Part shown: in pieces, positions 48,328-59,100 of the stretch
How the letters are laid out: the number at the start of each line of letters is the position of its first letter
Position numbering within the stretch: position 1 is the stretch's first letter
NCBI GenBank assembly: GCA_030248065.1
Contig: JASAMV010004039.1
Span: forward strand, 1-64,000
Direction of reading: 5' to 3'
DNA length: 64,000 bases
DNA from: Rhynchonema sp. JSB1_4
Taxonomy: Eukaryota; Nematoda; Chromadorea; Monhysterida; Xyalidae
Program-made: the position numbers and the translations under genes
The notes under the pieces: model-generated
Seen by the model: the letters and a program-made list of their open reading frames with translations, nothing else
Database searches by the model: none
Told to the model about the DNA's origin: nothing

Positions 48328-49055
48328 CAGAGATAAGTCTCGGGCCGGGATATCGGACATTTGCCTCGGGCCTGTGCAGTGTAGTTCCTGGGGGGAGGGG
48401 GGTCCCCCCTAAGGTACACTAACCGCCTCAATTTTTGAACCCCCAAATCTCCGGCCCGGCCCGGCCCGAATTTTTGGCTCAGATTTTAACTCAATTTTTG
48501 TGATAATTTTTGAATCTATTTTTTTGGTTGAAAATAAATTGTTTTCAATGGTGTGGCTGGGGGTTCCCCCCTTAGGTACAGTAGGCAGGTAGATTGACGC
48601 GCCATCCTGGTACAGTAGGTAGGTAGCCGCCCCCCGGCTGGTGCAGTAGGTTGCTATTTTTAGCTCAAAATGGTATAAAATCGATATTTTTCACTCCAAA
48701 TAGGCGAAAAATCGCGCGATGCGCGCGAAATTGGCGTTTCAGAGCACATTTTCATCAAAATTTAGACATTAAAAATTTTGTTTCCCCCCCTAGCTCGGCC
48801 GGTACAGCAGGTAGGTTGATTGTAGTGGTACAGTAGGTTGATTGCACGCCTGGGTAGCCACACCACTGATTGTTTTCCATGAAAAAGTCGTCAGATAGAC
48901 AACACTGACTGATCACTTACATGCCGAAACCGTCAGAAATTTTAGTATTTTTGACAAAAAAATCCCTACTTTTTCAGTAAAATAAGTCACTTCAGAAGCT
49001 TCGGCTTGAAGGCCCGGCCCGACCCTCCAAATCTCCGGCCCGATTGCGACCTCTG
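48328..49055. mobile_element. GGGCCGGGCC-rich element with CAGAG ends, interrupted
   Basis: Starts CAGAGATAAGTCTCGGGCCG and ends CGGCCCGATTGCGACCTCTG. It contains CGGCCCGGCCCG repeats and is interrupted by the hAT-like element 48546-48868. The right part (48869-49055) reappears in reverse complement at about 62443-62663. The CAGAG termini suggest hAT type; a target duplication is imperfect (TTACTTAC versus CTACCTAC). Confidence 0.6.
48546..48868. mobile_element. hAT-like MITE, TGGTGTGGCT ends
   Basis: 323 bp, perfect 8-bp duplication ATTGTTTT (48538-48545, 48869-48876). Same family as 18442-18754; inserted inside the GGGCCGGGCC element. Confidence 0.9.
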
Positions 49056-49410
49056 CTACCTACTGTACCCAGGGGGGGCCCCACCCCCCCTGCTACACCA
49101 TAGACCATACCATTGAGTAACACCATGACAGAACTCCATTTTTGGGGCATTTTTGGGAACATTTTTTTGAGATTTTGGGCAGCAAAAAATACAGCCCCCC
49201 CCCCAAAAAAAAAAATAGAGCCCCCAAAAAATACAGCACCCCTAACAGACGTCAGTGAAAAAATTCAGCCCCCCCCCCCCAAAATGTGCCGGTTACACGG
49301 GTTTTCGCAAATTCAAGATTCGAGATTTTATCTGAACGCAAGAACTGCAAAGAATCCAAGGATTCGGGACAACCCAAATTGATATGAGAAACATTATCAA
49401 GAACAAAATA

Positions 49411-50229
49411 CCGTAAAAACCTAAATAGAAGGGGGGGGCTCTATTAATTCACTGACCCCATTTTGGGGGGCTCTATTCCGGGGGCCTCTATTAATTCACT
49501 GACCCGAACCTGAAAAATTGTTCCCAGAAAGACCCCCCAAAAAACCCTAAAAATGGGTTTGAAAGGATGTTTTTTCGCTTGTAATCGCATTTATTCGTGT
49601 CTATTCGTCAATTAGAGGCATATTATGAGCTCTGAACGAACAACAAACGTGCATAAATGTACCTACCTGTGCACCACTACTAAGCCTTAATCAGTGGTGT
49701 CGTTGGGAAATCAAAAAGTCAGGATACCGGATACCCAAAATCCAAAATTTTCGGATACCGGATACCCAAAATGAAAAACCTCGGATACCAGGGGGGGGGT
49801 TGCTCCCTAAAATAAAAAATCTCGGATACCCAAGGGGGGTTGTTCAAAAAAGGTCAATTTTTTAAGAGGAAAATCGAGCAAAATCGGTGTTGAAAGTGCA
49901 AAAAATGGTCATTTTGGGGGGTTATGCTTGCGCCAGCAAGCGATTTTGAGCATTTTGGAGGTAAAAATGGGCGATTTTTACGGTTTTCGAAAAAAATTTA
50001 GGGTAGGATACCCCTGGACAAAAAGTCAGGATACCGGATACCCCTGGGTGAAAAAATCAAGATACCGGATACCGGATACCCCCAACGACACCACTGGCCT
50101 TAATACACTACTGTATGGGGATGTTACTTCGGGGGGGGGGGCTCTATTCCGGGGGGGGGGCTCTATTAATTCACTGACCCCTTTTTGGGGGGGCTGTATT
50201 ACGGGGGGGCTCTATTCCGGGGGGCTGTA
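49411..50229. mobile_element. G-rich CCGTAAAAACC MITE, interrupted by a hAT-like MITE
   Basis: Begins CCGTAAAAACCTAAATAGA after TA. It includes the family's unique middle (CGAACAACAAACGTGCATAA) and is split by 49692-50096. The right terminus is missing because it abuts another copy at 50230 tail to head. Confidence 0.75.
49692..50096. mobile_element. hAT-like MITE, CAGTGGTGTCGTTGGG ends
   Basis: 405 bp with an 8-bp duplication GCCTTAAT (49684-49691, 50097-50104). Same family as 16900-17204. The duplicated target is the unique middle of the host MITE, which proves the order of insertion. Confidence 0.92.
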
Positions 50230-50389
50230 CCGTAAAAACCTAAATACAGCCCCCCCCCCGGAACAGCGCCCCCCCAAAACGGGGTCCGTGAAATAATCGC
50301 GCCCCCCCCCCCGGAATAGAGCCCCCCCCCCCTACGGAACATCCCCTATACTGTAGTGTATTAAGGCTTGATAGTGGTGTACAGGTACA

Positions 50390-50815
50390 CAGTGTAGTGG
50401 CAGGCAGATGGTTGCAAGAAGGTACCCTTGGGGGGGATGGATCCAGATGGTTGCAAGGTACCCCCCTACCCAGCCTCCAGAAGGTTGCAAGGTACCCCTG
50501 GGGTCCGAAAAAAGGGTGTTTTTTGCATGCTTTTTTCGGCAAAATTGGCCGAAAAAATGGTACTTTTTTGCATTTTGGCCGAAAATTTGCCCAAAATAGC
50601 TATTATATGGAGGTTTGCGCGCGGAGCGCGCGATTTTTGGGGTTTTGAGGTCGAAAAACACCCATTTTTGCCTATAAAAACCATAAATTGATGGTTGCAA
50701 GGTACCCTCCGGGGTGGTTGCAAGGTACCTACCCTTCCCCCCCAAGGGGTGGTTGCAAGGTACCTACTCCTTAGGGGGGGAATCCCCCCCCCATCCCCCC
50801 CCAGCCACTACACTG
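50390..50815. mobile_element. hAT-like MITE, CAGTGTAGTGGC ends
   Basis: 426 bp, ends CAGTGTAGTGG and complement, perfect 8-bp duplication CAGGTACA (50382-50389, 50816-50823). Inside are repeated GGTTGCAAGGTACC and a GCGCGCGGAGCGCGCG palindrome. Confidence 0.92.
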
Positions 50816-50851
50816 CAGGTACACTTATGCACGTTTGTTGTTCGTTCAGAG

Positions 50852-52279
50852 CAGTGTAGTGGCAGGCAAATGGTTGCAAGGTACCCTTGGGGGGGATGGA
50901 TCCAGATGGTTGCAAGGTACCCCCTACCCAGCCTCCGGGAGGTTGCAAGGTACCCCTGAGGTTAGGGTTAGAGAGATGTCGGGTGTCGGGTGTCGGGTGT
51001 CGGGTGCCAAAAAAGTGTAGGTGTCGGGTGTCGGGTGTCGGGTACCCCCAGATGTCGGGTGTCGGGTTTTTTCGGACCCGACACCCGACAGCCGACACCC
51101 GACACTTGCGGTTCAAAACATCAGTATTTCTGAGAGAAGAATTTTGAGAGAAAATTTTCTTCGAACCAAATTTTTCCGAAGACACAAAATGTGACATTTT
51201 TGTGTTTATTTCGTGTGAAAATACTTGAAGTTAGTAGCTTGAGCCAAAAAATTGCACTCATGATGCAAATGAGCAAAAATTTGCCTGTTTTTGGTCCAAA
51301 AGCAGGTGTCGGGTGTCGGGTTTTTTTCAAAAACTAGATGTCGGGTGTCGGGTTTTTTTGCAACTGTCGGGTGTCGGCTTTTTTTCTGAGATGTCGGGTG
51401 TCGGGTGTCGGGTACTTCCAGATGTCGGGTGTCGGCTGTCGGGTGTCGGGTACCCCCCCGACCTCTAACCCTACCTGAGGTCCGAAAAAAGGGTGTTTTT
51501 TGCATGCATTATGCTGCAAATTTGGCCGAAAAATTGGTACTTTTTTGCATTTTGGCCGAAAATTTCCCTAAAATACCTATTATATGGAGGTTTGCGCGCG
51601 GAGCGCGCGATTTTTGGGGTTTTGAGGTCGAAAAACACCCATTTTTGCCTATAAAAACCATAAATTGATGGTTGCAAGGTACCCTCCGGGGTGGTTGCAA
51701 GGTACCTACCCTTCCCCCCCATCCCCCCCCAAGGGGTGGTTGCAAGGTACCTACTCCTTAGGGGGGGGAATCCCCCCCTTCCCCCCCCCCCGCCACTACA
51801 CTGCAGGTACACTTATGCACGTTTGTTGTTCGTTCAGAGCAGTGTAGTGGCAGGCAAATGGTTGCAAGGTACCCTTGGGGGGGATGGATCCAGATGGTTG
51901 CAAGGTACCCCCTACCCAGCCTCCGGGAGGTTGCAAGGTACCCCTGAGGTCCGAAAAAAGGGTGTTTTTTGCATGCATTATACTGCAAATTTGGCCGAAA
52001 AATTGGTACTTTTTTGCATTTTGGCCGAAAATTTCCCTAAAATACCTATTATATGGAGGTTTGCGCGCGGAGCGCGCGATTTTTGGGGTTTTGAGGTCGA
52101 AAAACACCTATTTTTGCCTATAAAAACCATAAATTGATGGTTGCATGCAAGGTACCCTCCGGGGTGGTTGCAAGGTACCTACCCTTCCCCCCCATCCCCC
52201 CAAGGGGTGGTTGCAAGGTACCTACTCCTTAGGGGGGGGGGGGAATCCCCCCCCATCCCCCCCCCCAGCCACTACACTG
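50852..52279. mobile_element. Second CAGTGTAGTGGC insertion, internally duplicated
   Basis: Outer ends CAGTGTAGTGG and complement with 8-bp duplication GTTCAGAG (50844-50851, 52280-52287). It holds two element bodies separated by about 36 bp of host sequence (51803-51840) identical to the segment 50815-50852, so it looks like a tandem duplication after insertion. The first body carries the GTCGGGTGTCGGG insert. Confidence 0.8.
50961..51475. mobile_element. Insert with inverted GTCGGGTGTCGGG arrays
   Basis: Ends are TTAGGGTTAGAG and CTCTAACCCTA. The target CTGAGG is duplicated when compared with the empty copy at 51943. Both sides carry tandem GGTGTCGGGTGTCGG, forward from about 50978 and again from 51305 to 51455. 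The middle (51110-51300) is unique A/T-rich sequence. Confidence 0.75.
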
Positions 52280-52543
52280 GTTCAGAGCACATAATACGCC
52301 TCTTATTGACGAATAGACAGACACGAATAAAAACGATTACAAGGGAAAAAACATCCTTTCAAACCCCTTTTTAGGGCTTTTTGGGGGTATTTCTGGGAAC
52401 AATTTTTTCAGGTTCGGGTCAGTGAATTAATAGAGGCCCCCCGGAATAGAGCCCCCCGTAATAGAGCCCCCCCAAAATGGGGTCAGTGAGTTAATAGAGC
52501 CCCCCTTCTATTTAGGTTTTTACGATATTTAGGTTTTTACGGT

Positions 52544-54890
52544 ACAATTAACGACAACAAACCGGTATCGGACTCCAGCGAACAAAACCAGCACTAACGA
52601 CGGCAATGATGTTGACAACGAGAAAACAACGGGAATTTGCGCACCGAGGTGGAGTTGGAGAGCGTCTTTTTCAAAAAAAATGCATGCGTTTGCGTTTCTC
52701 TTTCTTTCATTTCAGAAACACGTGGAACCGGAACATTATTGGATCCGTTCAAGTCAACTTAAAAATAAGTCGTCTCATGAGTTCGTGGCTGGACTATACA
52801 AATGTATTCACGGTCATCCACCATGTTGTGTTCAAAACTGGGCGCGAAAGTATAATACCTGTTTCACAGACGTGCCCAGCTTGAGCCGGATTACGCCTGC
52901 TGTTCGACACCATGAGACTGCTTTGCGCCACAGGGGAGGGGATTATGGGCTGAACCAACAGCCAATCAGTGTTGGGTCCGTGTGCTATATAAGCAAGTGG
53001 GTTTGCTGAGCACAGACATCATTCAGCACTTTCTCACTCTTGGTTGTGCCTTCCGGGCTGCAAGAATGAGGTTACTCCGATGCATGACCAGTATGCAACC
53101 ATTCTTGGTTGTGCCTTCCGGGCTGCAAGATTGGAACAGGCCTGGCGTGCAGAGGGGTGTCATAGTGCACACAATGATCACCCAGCGCATCAACAGATTT
53201 TTCCGTCCTGCGTCATCGAAAATGTTCTTCTGTGACGCTTCAACGCTTTTAGGGATAGCGAGATTATTTAAGCCGCTAACCCAATCGCGGAGGCCCTCAA
53301 AGAACGTGTACCAGCAGCTTAATACTATTACCCAGCGCATCAACCAAACTATTCCGCCCAGCATCACGGACAATGTCCTCTTATGACGTTTCAACGAATT
53401 TTATTATGGCGAGATTAGCTCTGTGTGAGCCTGCACGGCCAAAAGTTAGAAAGTGGTGAATAATCCCGAATACCGAAAATATCAATCACAATCCCGAGAG
53501 CTAAATCCCGCTCGACCCCTAATTGTTAGCTTGTGGTCTGGAACAGGCTGCAAGCCATAATGCTTGTGTAGGCCCGACCTTTGCAGACCCAGGTTCCCAA
53601 GCCCGGTAAAAAACACATTAACACATAACACTTGAAAAAGTCACCAAAAAACTTCACCAGAAAAGCCGAAAATGTCGAGCAGAACCAAGAAGCATCGTGT
53701 TAAACATGGCCCGCCGCTATTGTTGTTTGAAATTTTTGGTTTGTTTTTTTGCTCCATTGGACGAATTAGGTTTCCATTCACGACTTTCTGATTCAATCGA
53801 TAAACACCGGTTCTCGGGAGCAAAATTAAAAGAAATAGATAGACCCCACAGTCTCTTCAGCCAGCAACAAACTCTCGAATTGCCTCAAATTGTCACAGGC
53901 TACATACAGTGTGCTATTAGGGACTTTAAGCCCCCGACTTTACGCTCCCGTCCCAGCTGAGCATCAGCCTTGGAAAGGGTGCAGAAATAGCCAAACGTTT
54001 TGGTTTTGGTGCGTTTCAAATATCATGCGAAACATTTTTTACCTTGATCAGCTTTTTTCAAGAAGATGCTGCTGACCGACACAAAGACACATGACCGACA
54101 CAGGATTTCCCTGAAATTTCAAGGGCTCTTATTTGAAAAAGAAATTCCAAAATTATCAAGCAGAGGGAGTGAGTCAAAGTTGGACATTCAAGATTTAATG
54201 CACATTATCGTGGTGGACAGGGATGGTGGACATTCAGCAACTGTTTCGAAAATGGTGGAGTTTGCATTGGACAGAGATGGTGGACATTCGACAACTTTTG
54301 CGAATGGCCAACGGAGATGGCCAACTGTCTCCAAGAGCTTTTCACCAAAACAAGTTTTGAGAATGTTGGAGGGAGATGGTGGACATTCGAGAACTTGACC
54401 GCTAACCTGATGATTCACTCGTTCCGTGCCACTCTGATACAACCCAACTTGAGGGACAGCCTCAAGGAATACCTTTCCTCTTAGGGACAGCCTAAGCCTG
54501 AATCGAAGCCGAGCCAAAAGTTGAACGAAAGAAAAATACAGAGTTGGATTCCGTTAATGTGAATTCTATCCGTTCGCTTGACACAGTATGGACGTGGGTA
54601 GACTGATAAATCGGGTTCGAATGTTATCTTGCTTTCCCGCCTTTCGGGGAGGGGGGGGGGGGGGGGGTACTGTCAGTGCAAGTAAAACCACTGCTGTAAA
54701 CAACAAAGCACGCTTTCGAAATAATGTGAATCGTGATCATTAACCAAAACCTACCTACTAATTTGCCGTCATGTTCATGCATGCGTGCTCTGTGCTTTTT
54801 GGTAGACTATCATTTGCATATATGCTCACACAAAAATACCCTTTTTGTGAATTTCTAAATTTAAACTTCGTTTTACAATCCCAGGTGCAC
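52544..54890. other. Intergenic region with degraded direct duplications
   Basis: No recognised gene. TCTTGGTTGTGCCTTCCGGG and following bases occur twice (53038-53066, 53103-53130). A block starting CCCAGCGCATCAAC occurs twice (about 53181-53244, 53329-53394). GATGGTGGACATTC is repeated three times (54219, 54278, 54379). A run of about 22 G lies at 54647-54668. Some short frames exist but show no domain. Confidence 0.5.
52955..52994 (+). promoter_or_regulatory. CCAAT plus TATA box pair
   Basis: GCCAATCAG (52961-52969) is followed 16 bp later by CTATATAAG (52985-52993), the spacing of a classic strong core promoter. No clear coding sequence follows, so it may drive a decayed gene or an RNA. 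Confidence 0.35.
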
Positions 54891-55645
54891 ATGGTGTTCG
54901 TATCACGTATTCGACTAGTCATGCAGTTAATCATTGCGATTGTCGCTTTTGCCGCGCTGTGTCTCGCCTTCGGATTTGGCCAACCACCTGCCGGCGGTAA
55001 GTGGAATACAAACATTGGTCTGTCACCTTTACAAGGTGAGCTGCAATTCTGTGCCGGATCTCACATGGTGAATAGAACTCATCGGACTCCTGAGGTTGTA
55101 TTCCTCGCGCAGTTATATAAGATGTTGCGATACGACATTGGATTTAAAGATGCCACAACTATAAATGTAGGTTAGCACGATTGATTTTGACCAAAGCAAG
55201 ACAACGCCTATCAGCTATCGTCAAGTCGGATAAGCTCCCAAGGTTCACACGGCGCACACTTTGTTACGACGACGCGCTTGTTATGAAACATCAGCCAGGT
55301 CAGCCAAATCCGTGGAGGTCACCCTCTGTTGCAGTGAACGCGCCTCGTGTCGGTGGTGGTGGTGGAATGGGAGGCGGCATAGCGAATCAAAGGCCACCGG
55401 GAAGATTTCATCAGCAAGTCAATAAAGAAAAATCCAGAAATGTTGACCAAGAAGATGAAAAGAATGATGAAAAATCGAAAGAAAGTGCGGAAACGGATGA
55501 GGAACTTTTGTCCTTCGCCAGGCATTATGAAATTGCGCAAAATATTACCGGGTCTGAACCCGTGGGTAATCGGTGTGCGTCTTGCTTCTTGATCCCCACA
55601 GTGGCTTTGGTGATGTTTCACATGGCATTCTCCATTCTTGCATAA
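54891..55645 (+). CDS. Small secreted or membrane-anchored glycine-rich protein (2 exons, 150 aa)
   Basis: Exons 54891-54996 and 55299-55645, donor GTAAGT, phase 1 joined to 2. Residues about 10-28 are hydrophobic (VMQLIIAIVAFAALCLAFGF), a signal peptide or anchor, followed by QPPAGG and a glycine run. The middle is highly charged (Lys/Glu/Asp). The last 20 residues are hydrophobic again (FLIPTVALVMFHMAFSI), which would suit a GPI-anchor signal or membrane helix. The acceptor is a CAGCCAG pair; using the second AG keeps frame. No family recognised. Confidence 0.55.
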
Positions 55646-56116
55646 ATATGGTTGATTTTGCGCTGCGTAAAGACAGCCGAAAACCTTGATAAAAGGGAAT
55701 TTGCAATTTCTCGGTGCTCAGAAAGTACGATTTAATGTTTTTACAAGAGATATTACCTAACCCGACCTGACTTAATGAAAACAAAGTCCATGCTGCGTGC
55801 CAACATGTTTCAGCAGCAAGTTCCAAAACCAGTTCACTCAAATTTTATTTGTTTAGCCAGTTTCAATCCAGGTCATAGTAATCTGTTTTTGACGAAGAAA
55901 ATTTTTTTTGTCATGAAGTAAATTTCTAAATTCGCTGCCCTACAATGAACTACGCTCAGTAGTTTAATGTCAAGTTCTAAACCCGGACGCGAACCGTACT
56001 TTTACTGTGCGGCAGCGTATTTAGAAATTTACTATACCATTTTTGCGTTTTGCCCACGCAACTGTTTTGCGCGCGCAACTGTTTGATAAATTCAACTCAT
56101 TCCATATAATATAAAA
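55646..56116. other. Intergenic with a TTCGCTGCC-family foldback
   Basis: Contains a compact foldback (about 55912-56040): GTAAATTTCTAAATTCGCTG and CAGCGTATTTAGAAATTTAC arms. The rest has no coding signal. Confidence 0.65.
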
Positions 56117-59100
56117 TCACTGGCTTTTGGTCGACTTTTTATTCGTTTTCTCTGTTTTGAGGGTCGCAGTCTGGTCGTTTTGTGTTCGATCGTCTTTTCT
56201 CAATGCGCGTTGTTGTTTGATGAGAATGTACAGCCAGATGGACGTGAGCAGCGCGCAAATTGGGATCACACAACCCGTGTTGATCGCCAATTCCAAACAT
56301 TTCAGGGTGATTTTGTCGAACACTGCCTGCAGCCACAGGGATTGAATGCAGAAATATCAATCGTATAATCAATTCATTGATCAATCACTGAATGGGTTGA
56401 CTAATTATTCGATAACTCTGTGTCGATTAATTGATTGGCAATTGATTTAAAGATCGATAAATAAACCAATAGTTGATCAATGAATCAATTCAATAACAAA
56501 GGTCACAAACAAATCAAGACGTTTCCAACCGTAAGACATGGTTTTTGCTTCACACTTTTGCTCGCCAATATTTTGGTGATATTTTCTCTTCTGAAATGTG
56601 TCGTTCCTTTGTTCAACCCATCGAACCATTTGTTCACTGTTTCTGCAACAATGGTAAAATTTTGTCAATTCAGAATATTTATAAAAAGTATATAAAGCAT
56701 CCCGATAAACTCAAACGCGTGGCACAAATGATAAAAAATTCTGTACAATAAATTTATTTCAAAACAAGCAGTCTGCAAACTGTTGGGTCCCGATCATGTC
56801 ACTGCAAAAAGGACAGGACGGTAACCCAACAGTTTCGGCCACCGCGCAAAGATTGGTCGCTGAGGACCGTAGACTTAAAAATGAACCGTAACGGTCATAA
56901 ACCAGCCAACCATTGGTCAATTTTCGTTTTCTACATTTCTCGATCATTTCAATGTGATGTTCGGGATTCATTCTGTGCGCTTTGATGGTCAAATTGGCGG
57001 CGCAAATCGGCACCCGGCCGTACAGACCCTCCGTGCAGCACTGCCAGTCTTTTCGTTCGTCTTTATGGTCCATCTTGCAGCACACGTGGTCAACTTTGCG
57101 TTTCGGATCGTATTCGTGCTGTAATTTGTATTCGATTTGTCATCATCATACCACAGTCAAAATATCTTCAAAGTGACAGTGGCATGATCGGGACCCGCAG
57201 ATTTCAAAGAATATTCGACTACGTACATGTACATACCCATGGTCGATCACTGGGGCACACATTAATAACCGATGTCATATTTTGTGACCAGTCCGAGCCG
57301 ATTCTATCTGTTTTGTAAGATCAGGCAGTGTATCTTGCAAAACTGAGCCCAGATATAAATCCACAAGCTGATATTTACAATGACAAATGGTAGCCGGATA
57401 TCAGGTTTGGATCGGTCTTGATCAGGTGGTAGATGCCAGTGGACTTTTCTGGACCAAAGATGTCCTTTGCCGAACACTTTTCAAACTTAAATAAAAAATC
57501 GAGTAACCGAGAGACTGATCTGATATTCAAGTATGTACGCATAAACCCCAGAAAAGCAAGACTCCCATCACCACCAAACTTGCCGCTATTGTTTCTGTAT
57601 GGTAACATTTTGTTGCATTTCCATTGTCTAAACTGAAAGCCTAATAATAAAAAAAACAAAGTAAATCTCACCGGATTCTCGGGGCACTTCATTCTGCGTC
57701 CACATTTGCCAACCATTTCGCTCACACAACAGCTGTTCGGAATGACGCACATTTTGATTTCGTCCGGCTCCTCCCAATCTGTGCAATCGCACATCCACTG
57801 CAACTGATTCGATGCGTACGTGTGCTCCATGTGTTTGATGGTCGACTGAAAGTTCTTTGACAAATTGTGCGATCATTACCGTGTACAATCAATATCCACT
57901 CTTTTTATTGTGCGTCCTGTGCCCCGAGCAACTAATGCATGCAGATCCCTATGAAGTTTGGAGGCACATCCTTCAACACATTTTTGTTTGCACCCTGTGT
58001 GTTCGAGTTTGAGTACTTGGGGGCTGCCCAGTATTTACGAGACACCAGTTCTCGCAGTGAAACATCAACCAGTCATGTAGCCAGTGATCATTGGAACTAA
58101 ATTGATTGGAGGTGGAACTCAGTGCGCACACGCTGGCTTGCTGCCTGATGTTCCACAGTGTGCCCATAGTCACAGTCTTATCGTTCACTCACTGCTCCTC
58201 CAATAATGATGTTTCGGCAATTTTGTCTTCAAACTGGTCAAAAATGTATCGCCTAAATGCCGCAATTCAGAAAAAAATTACATTTGGCAGATTTGGTTCC
58301 GCATTCAGCCAGTCGGTGGCGGCCGTCCATCCGCAACAATCGTAGTATCGTTGAACGTCGTGCAGGAATTCCTGATGTTTCATTGATGCGCTGACTAGAC
58401 CTGGAAATTGAATCAGAAACATCGCTGTTCGAACTTAGGTATAATAGATTTGGTGGTGCACGTCAAAAATTTGACCATCGGTTTCGGACGGAGGACTTTC
58501 AGAATGGAACCGACCCGGTCGTATCGCCAAGTTTGATGCATCTACAGTAGGTAAAGGATAGAACATGTAGGTATTGGTCGCACCATGACTTTATAGAATT
58601 TGTCAATTTTTTCCTGAATCGTGAAGCAGGATAGTGACGGGGCAGTGACGTTGCGTTGCGCGATCGCACACAACGAATGCAGTCAGTGAAATGTTTCAGG
58701 CCCCCAGCAACGTGGGTGCTCTGCTAGATTATTTTCAGATGAAAATGTTTTGTGAGAATCACAAATAGCACAGTGGTTGAGAGTGACTGAACGTGAAAAT
58801 CAGGATTGATTTGATGAATTCTTATACATACGTATGATCATTGTGCGACCAATAGTTGCTTGCAATATTAAGCCCCGCACAAATTTGGCAGCAAAGTGCA
58901 CTTGGAAGTGGGCACATGGTGCTGGTCGCACTGATGATGACCTTGTGCACCGCTCAAAAAACTCGTCCATTGCTCAGCAGTCAATCACAGTTTAGCCGAC
59001 TATTTGACACAGATTGTGGCGTATCATGCAGGAATGCGCTTTTTATTGGTCGCATTTGTCCTATCTTCACAGACAAGTGGTGCGTCAGGACATCGTCAGT

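Larger units (their letters stand above)
50230..52543. mobile_element. CCGTAAAAACC MITE host with two nested hAT-like insertions
   Basis: The host begins CCGTAAAAACCTAAATAC and ends TAGGTTTTTACGG. Removing 50390-50815 (with one duplication) and 50852-52279 (with one duplication) restores a middle co-linear with the uninterrupted copy at 63551-63993. Confidence 0.85.

Noticed and set aside
50975..51460. CRISPR-like regular repeats
   Set aside because: The GTCGGGT units are contiguous tandem repeats without spacers, in a eukaryotic transposon insert.
50714..51505. Several 80-130 aa frames in the G-rich repeats
   Set aside because: Tandem GGTTGCAAGGTACC and GTCGGG repeats stay open in several frames at once. 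No codon bias or domain is seen.
53060..53400. Possible histone H2A-like C-terminal pattern downstream of a CCAAT/TATA pair
   Set aside because: The resemblance covers only about 18 residues with gaps and does not extend upstream. The region is a degraded duplication, so chance is likelier.
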